From an uncultured Caulobacter sp. (GTDB lineage: Bacteria > Pseudomonadota > Alphaproteobacteria > Caulobacterales > Caulobacteraceae), in the NCBI GenBank assembly GCA_937991555.1, contig CALKHU010000232.1, positions 1 through 15,159 of the forward strand: a stretch of 15,159 nt of DNA, in the 5' to 3' direction. Every line of letters starts with the position of its first letter. Positions within the stretch are counted from its first letter, which is position 1. The notes beneath the pieces were generated by a model that worked only from the letters and a program-made list of their open reading frames with translations, ran no database searches and had not been told where the DNA came from. This document shows, one piece after another, positions 1 to 6,185 of the stretch. The translations under genes and the position numbers were made by a program.

Positions 1-157
1 CCACCACCTCATAGACCATGTGGTGCAGGCCCGAGCCGTCGTCGGTGTCGCCGATGTACATGCCGGGACGCTTGCGGACGGCGTCCAGGCCCTTGAGCAC
101 CTTGATGGAGTCGGCGCCGTATTCGGAGCCGGTCGGCGTTTCGGTTTCGTCGGTCAT
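1..157 (-). CDS. gyrB: DNA gyrase subunit B, N-terminal fragment (cut by window edge)
   Basis: Only the first 52 codons are present; the gene continues beyond base 1. The translation begins MTDETETPTGSEYGADSIKV and continues through GLDAVRKRPGMYIGDTDDGSGLHH, the hallmark start of the GHKL ATPase domain of GyrB (type II topoisomerase, ATP-driven negative supercoiling with GyrA). ParE starts similarly, but the recF neighbour points to GyrB. The ATG (155-157) follows immediately after the recF stop codon (158-160), giving TAGATG with no spacer and no clear Shine-Dalgarno. Translation is therefore probably coupled to recF. Family call is near certain; GyrB over ParE is by context. Confidence 0.95.
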   Translation of the reverse strand, partial: MTDETETPTGSEYGADSIKVLKGLDAVRKRPGMYIGDTDDGSGLHHMVYEVV

Positions 158-1327
158 CTACGGGTCCAGAACGGTCAGGCCGGACGGCTCCACGCGGACG
201 CCGAGGGCCCGACCCTTGAAGGGGTCGAACAGCGCTTGGTCGGTTCCGGTGAGGAACGCCTGCAGACCGAGCGCCGCGATTTCGTCGGCCAGCGCGGCCC
301 GACGGATCGGGTCGAGGTGCGCGGCGACTTCATCAAGCAACAATATAGGGTTTGGCGCTGATTCTGCACGGGAAAGTCGGGCCGCCTGGGCCAGAACGAG
401 GTTCAGGATCAGGGCTTTCTGCTCGCCGGTCGAACATTCGGCCGCCGGGCGGTCCTTTTCGGCGTGCCGGACCGCCAGATCGCCCCGGTGCGGGCCGGTC
501 AGGGCGCGTCCCGCCGCGGCGTCGCGGGGCCGCGCAGCGGCCAGGGCCGAGGCCAGCCGGGCCTCGAGATCGGCGACGTCCGCGCCCGACAGCGCCAGCT
601 GCTCCCACTCGCCGGTGAGGCCGAGCACCGCCTGCGGAAACGGCCGGTCGCCGCGGTCGTCGATCTCGCCCTGCAGCACCGCCAGGGTCCGCGCCCGGGC
701 CTGCGCCATCAGGGCGCCGGACTCGGCCAGCCGCGCCTCCAGCGCCGACAGCCAGACCGGGTCGGCCTCGGCGCCCGCCTCGCCGGCCTCGGTCAGCAGC
801 CGCATCCGCTCGCGCATGGCCTTGTCGTAGGCGGCGGCGTGGGCGGCGTGGCCCGGCTCGGCGGCGAACACCAGCCGGTCGAAGAAGCGGCGCCGGTCGC
901 CGGCGGCCTCGAGGAACAGCCGGTCCTGCTGCGGCGTCAGCCAGATCGGGCGGATGTGGTCGGCCATGCGGCCGGGCGGCACGGTCTCGCCCTCGATGCG
1001 CACGAGCCGGCGCGCCGCGCCCGGCTGCTCGACGCCGGTGCCGATTCGCACAGCGTCGTCGTCGCTCCAGACCAGCGCCGACACCGCCCAGGCCCGGCCG
1101 GTCTTCTCGCCCGGCAGCCGCCGTCCCACCTCGGCCAGGCTCGCCCCGCGCAGGCCCCGCCCGGGCGACAGCAGGCTGAGCGCCTCGAGCAGGTTGGTCT
1201 TGCCGGTCCCGTTCGGCCCGAACAGACACACGCTTGCCCCGTCGGGCGACAGCTCCGCCCGCTCGTAGGAGCGGTAGTCGGTCAGGGTCAGGCTGGTGAT
1301 CACCGAGCGCATGGGGGTCCGTAGCAT
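158..1327 (-). CDS. recF: DNA replication/repair protein RecF
   Basis: RecF is an SMC-like ABC ATPase that helps RecOR load RecA at single-strand gaps. The product is 389 aa. It has Walker A GPNGTGKT at residues 37-44, an ABC signature STGEQ near 299-303, and Walker B ILLLDE near 328-333 followed by the D-loop AAHLD. The N-terminal LTDYRSYE is typical of the family, which is usually 360-390 aa. The start is uncertain: ATG at 1327 has AGGGGAG almost touching it, while ATG at 1312 (residue 6) gives the more family-like start MRSVITSLTLTDYRSY but lies about 16 nt from that purine run. gyrB follows with zero spacing. In many bacteria recF directly follows dnaN; here dnaN is about 1.7 kb upstream with other genes between. 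Confidence 0.97.
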   Translation of the reverse strand: MLRTPMRSVITSLTLTDYRSYERAELSPDGASVCLFGPNGTGKTNLLEALSLLSPGRGLRGASLAEVGRRLPGEKTGRAWAVSALVWSDDDAVRIGTGVEQPGAARRLVRIEGETVPPGRMADHIRPIWLTPQQDRLFLEAAGDRRRFFDRLVFAAEPGHAAHAAAYDKAMRERMRLLTEAGEAGAEADPVWLSALEARLAESGALMAQARARTLAVLQGEIDDRGDRPFPQAVLGLTGEWEQLALSGADVADLEARLASALAAARPRDAAAGRALTGPHRGDLAVRHAEKDRPAAECSTGEQKALILNLVLAQAARLSRAESAPNPILLLDEVAAHLDPIRRAALADEIAALGLQAFLTGTDQALFDPFKGRALGVRVEPSGLTVLDP

Positions 1328-1343
1328 GCTCCCCTTTCATCCG

Positions 1344-1366
1344 TCATGGCCCGGCGCGTCCGGGCC
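1344..1366. repeat. REP-like palindrome, copy A
   Basis: GTCATGGCCCGG, loop CGCGT, then CCGGGCC: a perfect 7-bp stem (1348-1354 with 1360-1366) preceded by the family tag CGTCATGG. It lies in the recF 5' gap and is the first of several intergenic copies in this window. Confidence 0.6.
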
Positions 1367-1399
1367 ACCCGCTCGCCGGTTCACTGCGTGGTTCGACAC

Positions 1400-1426
1400 G
1401 GCCCTGCGGGCCTGTTCACCATGACG
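1400..1426. repeat. REP-like palindrome, copy B (inverted, diverged)
   Basis: GGCCC-TGC-GGGCC stem followed by CCATGACG, the family tag in the opposite orientation to copy A. It is less well conserved than the other copies. Confidence 0.4.
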
Positions 1427-1447
1427 TGGAGATTTGCCGTCCAGACA

Positions 1448-1490
1448 CGTCATCCTGAGCAGCCTGCGGAGCAGGCGTGTCGAAGGACGC
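1448..1490. repeat. CGTCATCC-type intergenic palindrome
   Basis: It starts CGTCATCCTGAGC and ends GTGTCGAAGGACGC, enclosing the perfect hairpin GCCTGC-GGA-GCAGGC at 1462-1476. TCCT and AGGA give an outer pairing. The general form resembles a dispersed intergenic repeat of alphaproteobacterial genomes, which is a memory-based comparison. A related copy lies at 4246-4277. Confidence 0.5.
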
Positions 1491-1514
1491 AGGGCATCGA
1501 CGGCGTTCATGCGT

Positions 1515-1552
1515 GGCCCGACCCCGGATCAAGTCCGGGCCGGGCCATGACG
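1515..1552. repeat. REP-like palindrome, copy C (nested, inverted to copy A)
   Basis: Outer arms GGCCCG (1515-1520) and CGGGCC (1541-1546) enclose inner CCGGA/TCCGG arms around TCAAG. The tag CCATGACGG follows. Copies A and C face each other across the 233-nt gap between the DUF6665-like gene and recF. Confidence 0.6.
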
Positions 1553-1560
1553 GCCGGAGG

Positions 1561-1872
1561 TTACCGCGCCCCCAGTCGAGCAAGCACCTCCCTGGGGATG
1601 CCGTACTGCGCGATCAGCGGCTTGTGGTTGGTCTGGCCGACCAGCTCGCGCTGGATGAACAGGCCCCAGACCGCGTCGGCGGCGGCCTTCAGCGCCGCGG
1701 GCCGGCTCTCGTCGTCGGCCGTGGCGAGCGCCGCGAGCGCCGCTTCGACGCGGGCGCCGGCGATGCCCATGGAGGCCGCCTTCTCCCCCTCGATCTCGGC
1801 CTGCACGGCGCCGAGCGCGGCTTCACGGGCTGAGGCTGTGGACAGGGATCGCGGCGGGCGGAAGGAGGACAT
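1561..1872 (-). CDS. Small DUF6665-like protein
   Basis: A 103-aa alanine-rich, probably all-helical cytoplasmic protein with no signal or membrane segment. The C-terminal half reads AVWGLFIQRELVGQTNHKPL then IAQYGIPREVLARLG. This matches my memory of the small alphaproteobacterial family DUF6665, which ends in a Y-x-IPREVLxRLG motif. Function unknown. The third codon positions are strongly G/C. The ATG at 1872 has no clear Shine-Dalgarno. It is divergent from the GNAT gene across only 45 nt (1873-1917), so both genes may start as leaderless transcripts from overlapping promoters. The coding call is firm; the family name is from memory. Confidence 0.8.
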   Translation of the reverse strand: MSSFRPPRSLSTASAREAALGAVQAEIEGEKAASMGIAGARVEAALAALATADDESRPAALKAAADAVWGLFIQRELVGQTNHKPLIAQYGIPREVLARLGAR

Positions 1873-1917
1873 GGCGGCAATCTAGTGGCGGGCGATGGGG
1901 ATGCGTAGTGTGGCGGC

Positions 1918-2400
1918 ATGGCCGCAACGCACGACATCCGGATCCGACCCGCCCGCGCCGACGACGCCGCGGCCCTGGAGGCGGTCCTGCGCGACACCAT
2001 CGCCAGCACCTGGTGGCCCCGGCTGACGCCGGAGGCGCGGGCCGCGTTCGAGCGCGAGGATCGGCCGGCGGCCTATGTCGGCGAGCGGGGCGCCCTGTTC
2101 ACCGTGGCGGAGGTCGACGGCGAGGTCGTGGGCTTCGTCGACCGGGACGGCGACTTCGTGAACGCCCTGCACGTCCTGGGCGGCCACGCGCGCACCGGCG
2201 TCGGCGGCCGGCTGATGGATCACGCCGAGGCGGCGATGGCGGCGGCGGGTCACGTGCAGGCGCGGCTGGAGACCGACACCTTCAACACCCGCAGCCAGGC
2301 TTTCTACGCGAACCGCGGCTACCGCGAGGCGGGCCGCTACCCGGACGAGGAATGGAACAGCGGCCTGACGACGCTGCTGCTGGTGAAGCGGCTGGGCTAG
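1918..2400 (+). CDS. GNAT family N-acetyltransferase
   Basis: A 160-aa single-domain protein expected to transfer acetyl from acetyl-CoA to an amine; the substrate cannot be told. The acetyl-CoA pyrophosphate loop (motif A) is VLGGHARTGVGGRLM, with R92, G94, G96 and G97 in the R-x-G-x-G-G pattern. Motif B is TFNTRSQAFYANRGYREAGR (121-140), with the usual N, S/A, FY and RGY residues. It is the only plus-strand gene between recF and dnaN. No Shine-Dalgarno precedes the ATG; a weak TAGTGT -10-like box ends about 10 nt upstream, consistent with a leaderless transcript. Confidence 0.92.
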   Translation: MAATHDIRIRPARADDAAALEAVLRDTIASTWWPRLTPEARAAFEREDRPAAYVGERGALFTVAEVDGEVVGFVDRDGDFVNALHVLGGHARTGVGGRLMDHAEAAMAAAGHVQARLETDTFNTRSQAFYANRGYREAGRYPDEEWNSGLTTLLLVKRLG

Positions 2401-2413
2401 CGTGCGCTTGGAC

Positions 2414-2438
2414 GGCCCGGACAAATCGGGCCATGACG
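2414..2438. repeat. REP-like palindrome, copy D
   Basis: GGCCCG (2414-2419) pairs with CGGGCC (2427-2432) and is followed by ATGACG, the inverted-orientation tag. It sits 14 nt after the GNAT stop codon and may act as its transcript 3' end. Confidence 0.5.
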
Positions 2439-2498
2439 GACTTCGATGATTGCCGAACTAGCGTGGCAGACCCGCCCTGATGTCTTGAAGGCCATTTT

Positions 2499-2592
2499 TG
2501 CTCCGGCGGACGACCTGCTCAAGGACCGCTTCGCGGCCGCGCAGCGGCGAGCCCGAAGGGCTCGTCCTTGACCAGGACGGCCGTCCGGAGCG
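2499..2592. repeat. Cloverleaf-like long inverted repeat
   Basis: An outer stem pairs 2501-2525 with 2565-2590: 22 of 25 positions pair, with three mismatches and one bulged base at 2584. G2500-C2591 and T2499-G2592 can extend it. Inside, with no unpaired junction base, sit three contiguous hairpins: CCGC-TTC-GCGG (2526-2536), CCGC-GCA-GCGG (2537-2547) and CGAGCCC-GAA-GGGCTCG (2548-2564). The first two can alternatively fold as one arm (CCGCT with AGCGG, GGCC tetraloop). No T-tract follows on either strand, so it is not a standard terminator. It lies between two convergent genes. It may be a structured RNA, a small non-autonomous element or a repeat unit; there is no ORF in it. Confidence 0.8.
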
Positions 2593-2658
2593 CATCATTC
2601 CATCAAGGCCAAAGGGCAGGTGTCATCCGGGCAGGAAGCGGCAGCGACGCGGGTGTGA

Positions 2659-2994
2659 CTAGAGGGGGACGTTTCGGCCGAACGCGCGAAGGACGTCTCC
2701 GGCTCGCTGCATGGTCGCCACCCAAGGTTCATCGTCCACGATAGTCTCGCTCGCCAGAACCTCATCTGGCACTGCAGCTAGCGCGAACTCCAACTGCTGG
2801 ATGGAGTCTTGTTGGCCCTTGCTGAAAGTCGGCCAACCCTCCCGCCTTGCCCGCTCACAGAAGTGGTGCGCGTCGTTCAGTAGCTCCTCGGGAACGAGAT
2901 ACTCGTCCTTCGTGCCGCCGTAGATGAAGCGAACCTGTTCGTCCCGTGACGCGAGGGCGTCGAGTAGGTGAAACGGTAAATCGGCCACGCCCAA
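2659..2994 (-). CDS. Small uncharacterised protein after dnaN
   Basis: A 111-aa acidic, soluble-looking protein; I do not recognise the family. The start is TTG at 2994 or GTG at 2988; an in-frame TAG six bases before the TTG rules out a longer form. It begins only nine bases after the dnaN stop, so it is probably read through from dnaN. Codon use differs from its neighbours (TTA, CTA, GAT, ACT and other A/T-ending codons), which suggests recent acquisition or low expression. The middle (GGTKDEYLVPEELLNDAHHF) and end (DDEPWVATMQRAGDVLRAFG) look like normal folded protein rather than frame-shadow sequence. It may be a genuine accessory gene. Confidence 0.65.
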   Translation of the reverse strand: MGVADLPFHLLDALASRDEQVRFIYGGTKDEYLVPEELLNDAHHFCERARREGWPTFSKGQQDSIQQLEFALAAVPDEVLASETIVDDEPWVATMQRAGDVLRAFGRNVPL

Positions 2995-3003
2995 CGCCTA
3001 CCG

Positions 3004-4122
3004 CTACACCCGCAGCGGCATCAGCACGTACTTCACGCCGGCGTCGGTCGGATCGAGCACCAGCGTCGGGCTGGCCGGGTCGGCGAAGCGGAACTCGGCG
3101 GTCTCGCCGCTGATCTGGCCGGTGACGTCGAGCAGGTAGCGGGCGTTGAAGCCGATCTCGAAGGCCTCGCCGTCGTAGTCGATCTCCAGCTCCTCGACGG
3201 CCTGGCCGGCTTCCATGTTGCGCACGGTCAGGGTCATGCGGCCGGGTTCGAGCGCCATCTTCACCGACCGGCTCTTCTCGGCCGAGATGGTGGCCACGCG
3301 GTCGACGGCCTGGGCGAACAGGCCGTTGTCGACGAGCATGATCTTGGAATTGTCGCGCGGGATGACGCGCATGTAGTCGGGGAAGCTGCCGTCGATGACC
3401 TTGGAGGTCAGGGCGGCGGCGCCGAACTCGAAGCGGACCTTCTGGGCGCTGACCTGGAAGTCGACGCTCTCGCCGGCGTCGTCGAGCAGGCGGCGGACCT
3501 CGTTGATGGTCTTGCGCGGCACGATCACGCCCGGCTGGCCGGCGGCGCCGTCGGGGGCCGGCATCTCGGCCAGGGCCAGGCGGTGGCCGTCGGTGGCCAC
3601 GCAGCGCAGCATCGGCTGGCCGTTGTCGACCACGGTGTGCACGTAGAGGCCGTTCAGGTAGTAGCGCGTCTCCTCGGTGGAGATGGCGAAGCGCGTCTTG
3701 TCGATCAGGCGCGACAGGTCGTTGGCGTCGACCGGGATGCGGCCCGACAGGCCGTCGCTGCTCATCACCGGGAAGTCGCCCGCCGGCAGCACCGGAAGGT
3801 TGAACTTGCTCCGGCCGGCCTGGACCTGCAGGCGCGGGTCGTCGCCGGTGAAGGACAGCGACACGTCGGCGCCTTCCGGCAGCTTGCGGACGATCTCGTA
3901 GAGGGTGTGCGCCGGGGCGGTGATCTGGCCGGGGACGTCGACCTGGGCGGCGCCCGAGTCGATGATCTCCATGTCCAGGTCCGTGGCCGAGAAGCCCACC
4001 TGCTCGCGCTCCGCCGTCAGCAGGACGTTGGAGAGGATCGGGATGGTGTTGCGCCGCTCGACGACGCTCTGCACGTGGCCGAGGGCCTTCAGCAGCGCCG
4101 TCCGCTCGATGGTAAGCTTCAT
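3004..4122 (-). CDS. dnaN: DNA polymerase III subunit beta (sliding clamp)
   Basis: A 372-aa ring-forming processivity clamp. Each monomer has three similar domains and a pocket that binds polymerase and other clamp partners. Family features are the start MKLTIERTALLKALGHVQSV, VERRNTIPILSNVLL, the domain-2 ATDGHRLALAEM and the C-terminal YVLMPLRV. The start is ATG at 4122, preceded by GGACGAGAC. An upstream in-frame GTG at 4149 would add nine residues not expected for the family. It is transcribed toward recF, but the small downstream ORF, the GNAT gene and the DUF6665-like gene lie between. A possible promoter is at 4186-4214. Confidence 0.98.
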   Translation of the reverse strand: MKLTIERTALLKALGHVQSVVERRNTIPILSNVLLTAEREQVGFSATDLDMEIIDSGAAQVDVPGQITAPAHTLYEIVRKLPEGADVSLSFTGDDPRLQVQAGRSKFNLPVLPAGDFPVMSSDGLSGRIPVDANDLSRLIDKTRFAISTEETRYYLNGLYVHTVVDNGQPMLRCVATDGHRLALAEMPAPDGAAGQPGVIVPRKTINEVRRLLDDAGESVDFQVSAQKVRFEFGAAALTSKVIDGSFPDYMRVIPRDNSKIMLVDNGLFAQAVDRVATISAEKSRSVKMALEPGRMTLTVRNMEAGQAVEELEIDYDGEAFEIGFNARYLLDVTGQISGETAEFRFADPASPTLVLDPTDAGVKYVLMPLRV

Positions 4123-4185
4123 GTCTCGTCCGAAGTCGTGACGAATCACGCGGCCCCCGCGCGGTTCGTCCTGAAAGGGACTTCC

Positions 4186-4214
4186 GACATTAGCGGAATC
4201 AGCGGCTTGCGGAA
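4186..4214 (-). promoter_or_regulatory. Candidate dnaN promoter
   Basis: On the minus strand, TTCCGC (4209-4214) and GCTAATGTC (4186-4194) are separated by 14 nt. The -10 element fits the Caulobacter housekeeping consensus GCTANAWC, but the -35 is poor against TTGACGS. It would give a 5' leader of roughly 55-60 nt for dnaN. Confidence 0.35.
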
Positions 4215-4245
4215 GGGGTCAGGGGGCTGCCTGTCCCCAAACAAC

Positions 4246-4277
4246 CGTCATCCTCGAGCTTGTCCCGAGGACCCATG
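4246..4277. repeat. CGTCATCC-type intergenic palindrome, second copy
   Basis: CGTCATCCTCGAGCTTGTCC continues into CGAGGACCCATG. TCCTCG (4251-4256) pairs with CGAGGA (4266-4271). It is related in form to 1448-1490 and lies in the grpE-dnaN gap. Confidence 0.5.
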
Positions 4278-4295
4278 AACACCGCGCATGACAAG

Positions 4296-4321
4296 AAGGG
4301 CGCAGATCGCTCCGCGCCCTT
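4296..4321 (-). terminator. Likely hrcA-grpE terminator hairpin
   Basis: AAGGGCGC (4296-4303) pairs perfectly with GCGCCCTT (4314-4321) around a 10-nt loop. Read on the minus strand, the hairpin ends in CCCTT and is followed by CTTGTC, a short pyrimidine/T-containing tail about 60 nt past the grpE stop. It is a plausible intrinsic terminator with a weak U-tract. Confidence 0.5.
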
Positions 4322-4343
4322 ACACCAGCGCATCACGCATGGC

Positions 4344-4364
4344 CCCTCGCGACGAGCGCGAGGG
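4344..4364. repeat. Perfect hairpin just after grpE
   Basis: CCCTCGCG (4344-4351), loop ACGAG, CGCGAGGG (4357-4364): a perfect 8-bp stem 17 nt beyond the grpE stop. The flanks CATGGC and GTGACGG resemble the REP-like family tags, so it could be a repeat copy or part of a two-hairpin 3' end with 4296-4321. Confidence 0.45.
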
Positions 4365-4381
4365 TGACGGTCGGGGGCCGG

Positions 4382-5008
4382 CTACGCCTTGGTGTCCACC
4401 GACGCCCCGCTGGCGTCGCCTTCGGCGGCGTAGGGGTTCGAGGCCGGGGTGTCCGCCTGCGGCGCCGCGGCCGCGCCCTTGGCGGCGACGACGACCATCG
4501 CCGGACGCACCACACGGCCCTGCAGCTCCCAGCCGGCCTGCAGCGTCTTGATCACCGCGCCGGGGGCGACCCCGTCCTCTGCCGGCTGCTCCATCATCGC
4601 CTGGTGCAGGTGCGGATCGAACTTGCCGCCCCGCTCCGGCGCCAGCTTCTTCAGGCCGTTGCGTTCGAAGGCGCCCATCAGCTCCTTCTCGGTCATCTCG
4701 ACGCCGATGACGAAGTTCTTCACCGCCTGCTCGACCGAGTCGCGCGGCGCGTGGGTCGTGGCCGCCGACAGGTGGTCGGCGACGGCGAACAGGTCGCGGG
4801 CGAACTTCTGGATGGCGTAGGCGCGGGCGTCGTTGCTCTCGCGTTCGGCCCGGCGGCGGATGTTGTCCGCCTCGGCCGCATAGCGCAGCACCTGTTCCTT
4901 CAGCGCGGCGTTCTCCGCCTTCAGCGCCTCGATGTCGGCGTCCAGCGCCGCCTCGATGGTCTCGAGGTCCTCGTCGTGCCCGTTGGCCGGGTTCTCTTGC
5001 TCACTCAT
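4382..5008 (-). CDS. grpE: Nucleotide exchange factor GrpE
   Basis: A 208-aa cytoplasmic co-chaperone that releases ADP from DnaK. It has an acidic N-terminus, a long helical coiled coil (about residues 15-60, EALKAENAALKEQVLRYAAE), then the conserved YAIQKFARDLFAVADHL. The C-terminal beta-wing carries KFDPHLHQAM and VIKTLQAGWELQGRVVRPAM, the GrpE signature. The alanine-rich tail after about 180 is ordinary variation. Four bases separate it from the hrcA stop, so the two form one operon, as described for Caulobacter hrcA-grpE. Confidence 0.98.
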   Translation of the reverse strand: MSEQENPANGHDEDLETIEAALDADIEALKAENAALKEQVLRYAAEADNIRRRAERESNDARAYAIQKFARDLFAVADHLSAATTHAPRDSVEQAVKNFVIGVEMTEKELMGAFERNGLKKLAPERGGKFDPHLHQAMMEQPAEDGVAPGAVIKTLQAGWELQGRVVRPAMVVVAAKGAAAAPQADTPASNPYAAEGDASGASVDTKA

Positions 5009-5012
5009 ACCT

Positions 5013-6089
5013 TCATCCGTCCAGCATCCGCCCGAGGACGCGCGCGGTGTAGTCCACCAGCGGGATCACCCGGGCATAGTTCAGTCGGGCCGGCCCGATC
5101 ACCCCGATCGCGCCCAGCACCTTCTGGCGGCCCGACATATAAGGCGCCGCGATCACGGCGGAACCCGAAAGAGAGAAAAGCCGCGTTTCGGCGCCGATGA
5201 AGATGCGCACGCCCTGGGCGTCGCGCACGTCGTCGAGCAAACCGATGAGCTGTTCCTTCTGTTCCAGGTCGTCGAACAGGCGGCGCACGCGCTCCAGGTC
5301 GGCCAGGGCGCCCGCGTCGCCGAGCAGGTTGGCGCGCCCGCGCACGATCAGGGCGCGGTCGCTGCCCTCGCCGCCGCTCCAGGCCGCCAGTCCGTCCTCG
5401 ACCAGGCGGGCGGCGGTCTCGTCCAGCTCGCGCCGCGCGCGGTCGAGTTCGGCCCGCATCTCCGCCCGGGTGTCGGTTAGGGTCCGGCCGCGCAGGCGGG
5501 CGCCGAGAAAGCTCGACGCCTCCTGCAGCGCCGAAGGGGTCAGGCCCGGGGCCAGCCGCATCAGGCGGTTCTCGACCTGGCCGTCCTCGAAGACCATCAC
5601 CGCCAGCGCCTGGTCGGGGCCGAGGGCGACGAACTCGACGTGCTTGACCCCGGCCTCGCGGATCGGGCTGACCACGACGCCCGCCCCGCCGGCGAGGCCG
5701 GACAGCAGGCCGCTGGCCTCGTTCAGCGCCTCCTCGAAGGTCCGCCCGCTGGCCGCCAGCCGGGCGTCGATCTCGCGCTTCTCGGCCTCGCCGACATCGC
5801 CGACCTCGAGCAGGCCGTCGACGAAAAGCCTCAGGCCCGCGTGCGTCGGCATCCGGCCGGCGCTGGTGTGGGGCGCGTCCAGCAGGCCCAGGTGCGCCAG
5901 ATCCTGCATGGTGTTGCGGATCGAGGCCGGCGACAGCTGGATGCCGCCGCGCGACAGGGTCCGCGACCCGACTGGCTCGCCGGTCTCCAGATAGGTCTCG
6001 ACCACGCGCCGGAAGATGTCCCGCGCGCGCTCGTCGAGGTCCGTCAGGCTGGGGGTCGGCGTGACGCCGCCGGTGAGGATCGAGGCCAT
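5013..6089 (-). CDS. hrcA: Heat-inducible transcription repressor HrcA
   Basis: A 358-aa repressor that binds CIRCE operators and is kept active by GroESL. The N-terminal winged helix includes RARDIFRRVVETYLETGEPV, GSRTLSRGGIQLSPASIRN and a SAGRMPTHAGLRLFVD segment typical of HrcA. The GAF-like core and the C-terminal MSGRQKVLGAIGVIGPARLN follow. The start is ATG at 6089 (MASILTGG); the same frame is open about 100 codons farther upstream, but that part lies antisense to rph and is not HrcA-like. It is divergent from rph across 96 nt. No CIRCE (TTAGCACTC-N9-GAGTGCTAA) is visible in the upstream gap, so autoregulation through CIRCE is not supported here. Confidence 0.97.
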   Translation of the reverse strand: MASILTGGVTPTPSLTDLDERARDIFRRVVETYLETGEPVGSRTLSRGGIQLSPASIRNTMQDLAHLGLLDAPHTSAGRMPTHAGLRLFVDGLLEVGDVGEAEKREIDARLAASGRTFEEALNEASGLLSGLAGGAGVVVSPIREAGVKHVEFVALGPDQALAVMVFEDGQVENRLMRLAPGLTPSALQEASSFLGARLRGRTLTDTRAEMRAELDRARRELDETAARLVEDGLAAWSGGEGSDRALIVRGRANLLGDAGALADLERVRRLFDDLEQKEQLIGLLDDVRDAQGVRIFIGAETRLFSLSGSAVIAAPYMSGRQKVLGAIGVIGPARLNYARVIPLVDYTARVLGRMLDG

Positions 6090-6125
6090 CTTCTTCTGCT
6101 CGGGCCGGTGGACGACCCTTCCACC

Positions 6126-6157
6126 GATAGGATAGGCAGCCCCTGCCCGGGCGCAAG
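6126..6157 (-). promoter_or_regulatory. Candidate hrcA-grpE promoter
   Basis: On the minus strand, CTTGCGC (6151-6157) and CCTATCCTATC (6126-6136) are separated by 14 nt. This can be read as a heat-shock sigma-32-like promoter (CTTG-type -35) or as the housekeeping type. The start of transcription would fall about 30 nt before the hrcA ATG. Confidence 0.4.
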
Positions 6158-6185
6158 CCGCCCACCGAAACGAAGAGCCCACACG

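Noticed and set aside
2499..2592. The cloverleaf as a tRNA gene
   Set aside because: Arm lengths, lack of an anticodon loop, T-loop and acceptor CCA context do not fit tRNA.
3583..4278. A 231-codon plus-strand frame opposite dnaN
   Set aside because: Antisense shadow of dnaN with no family features.
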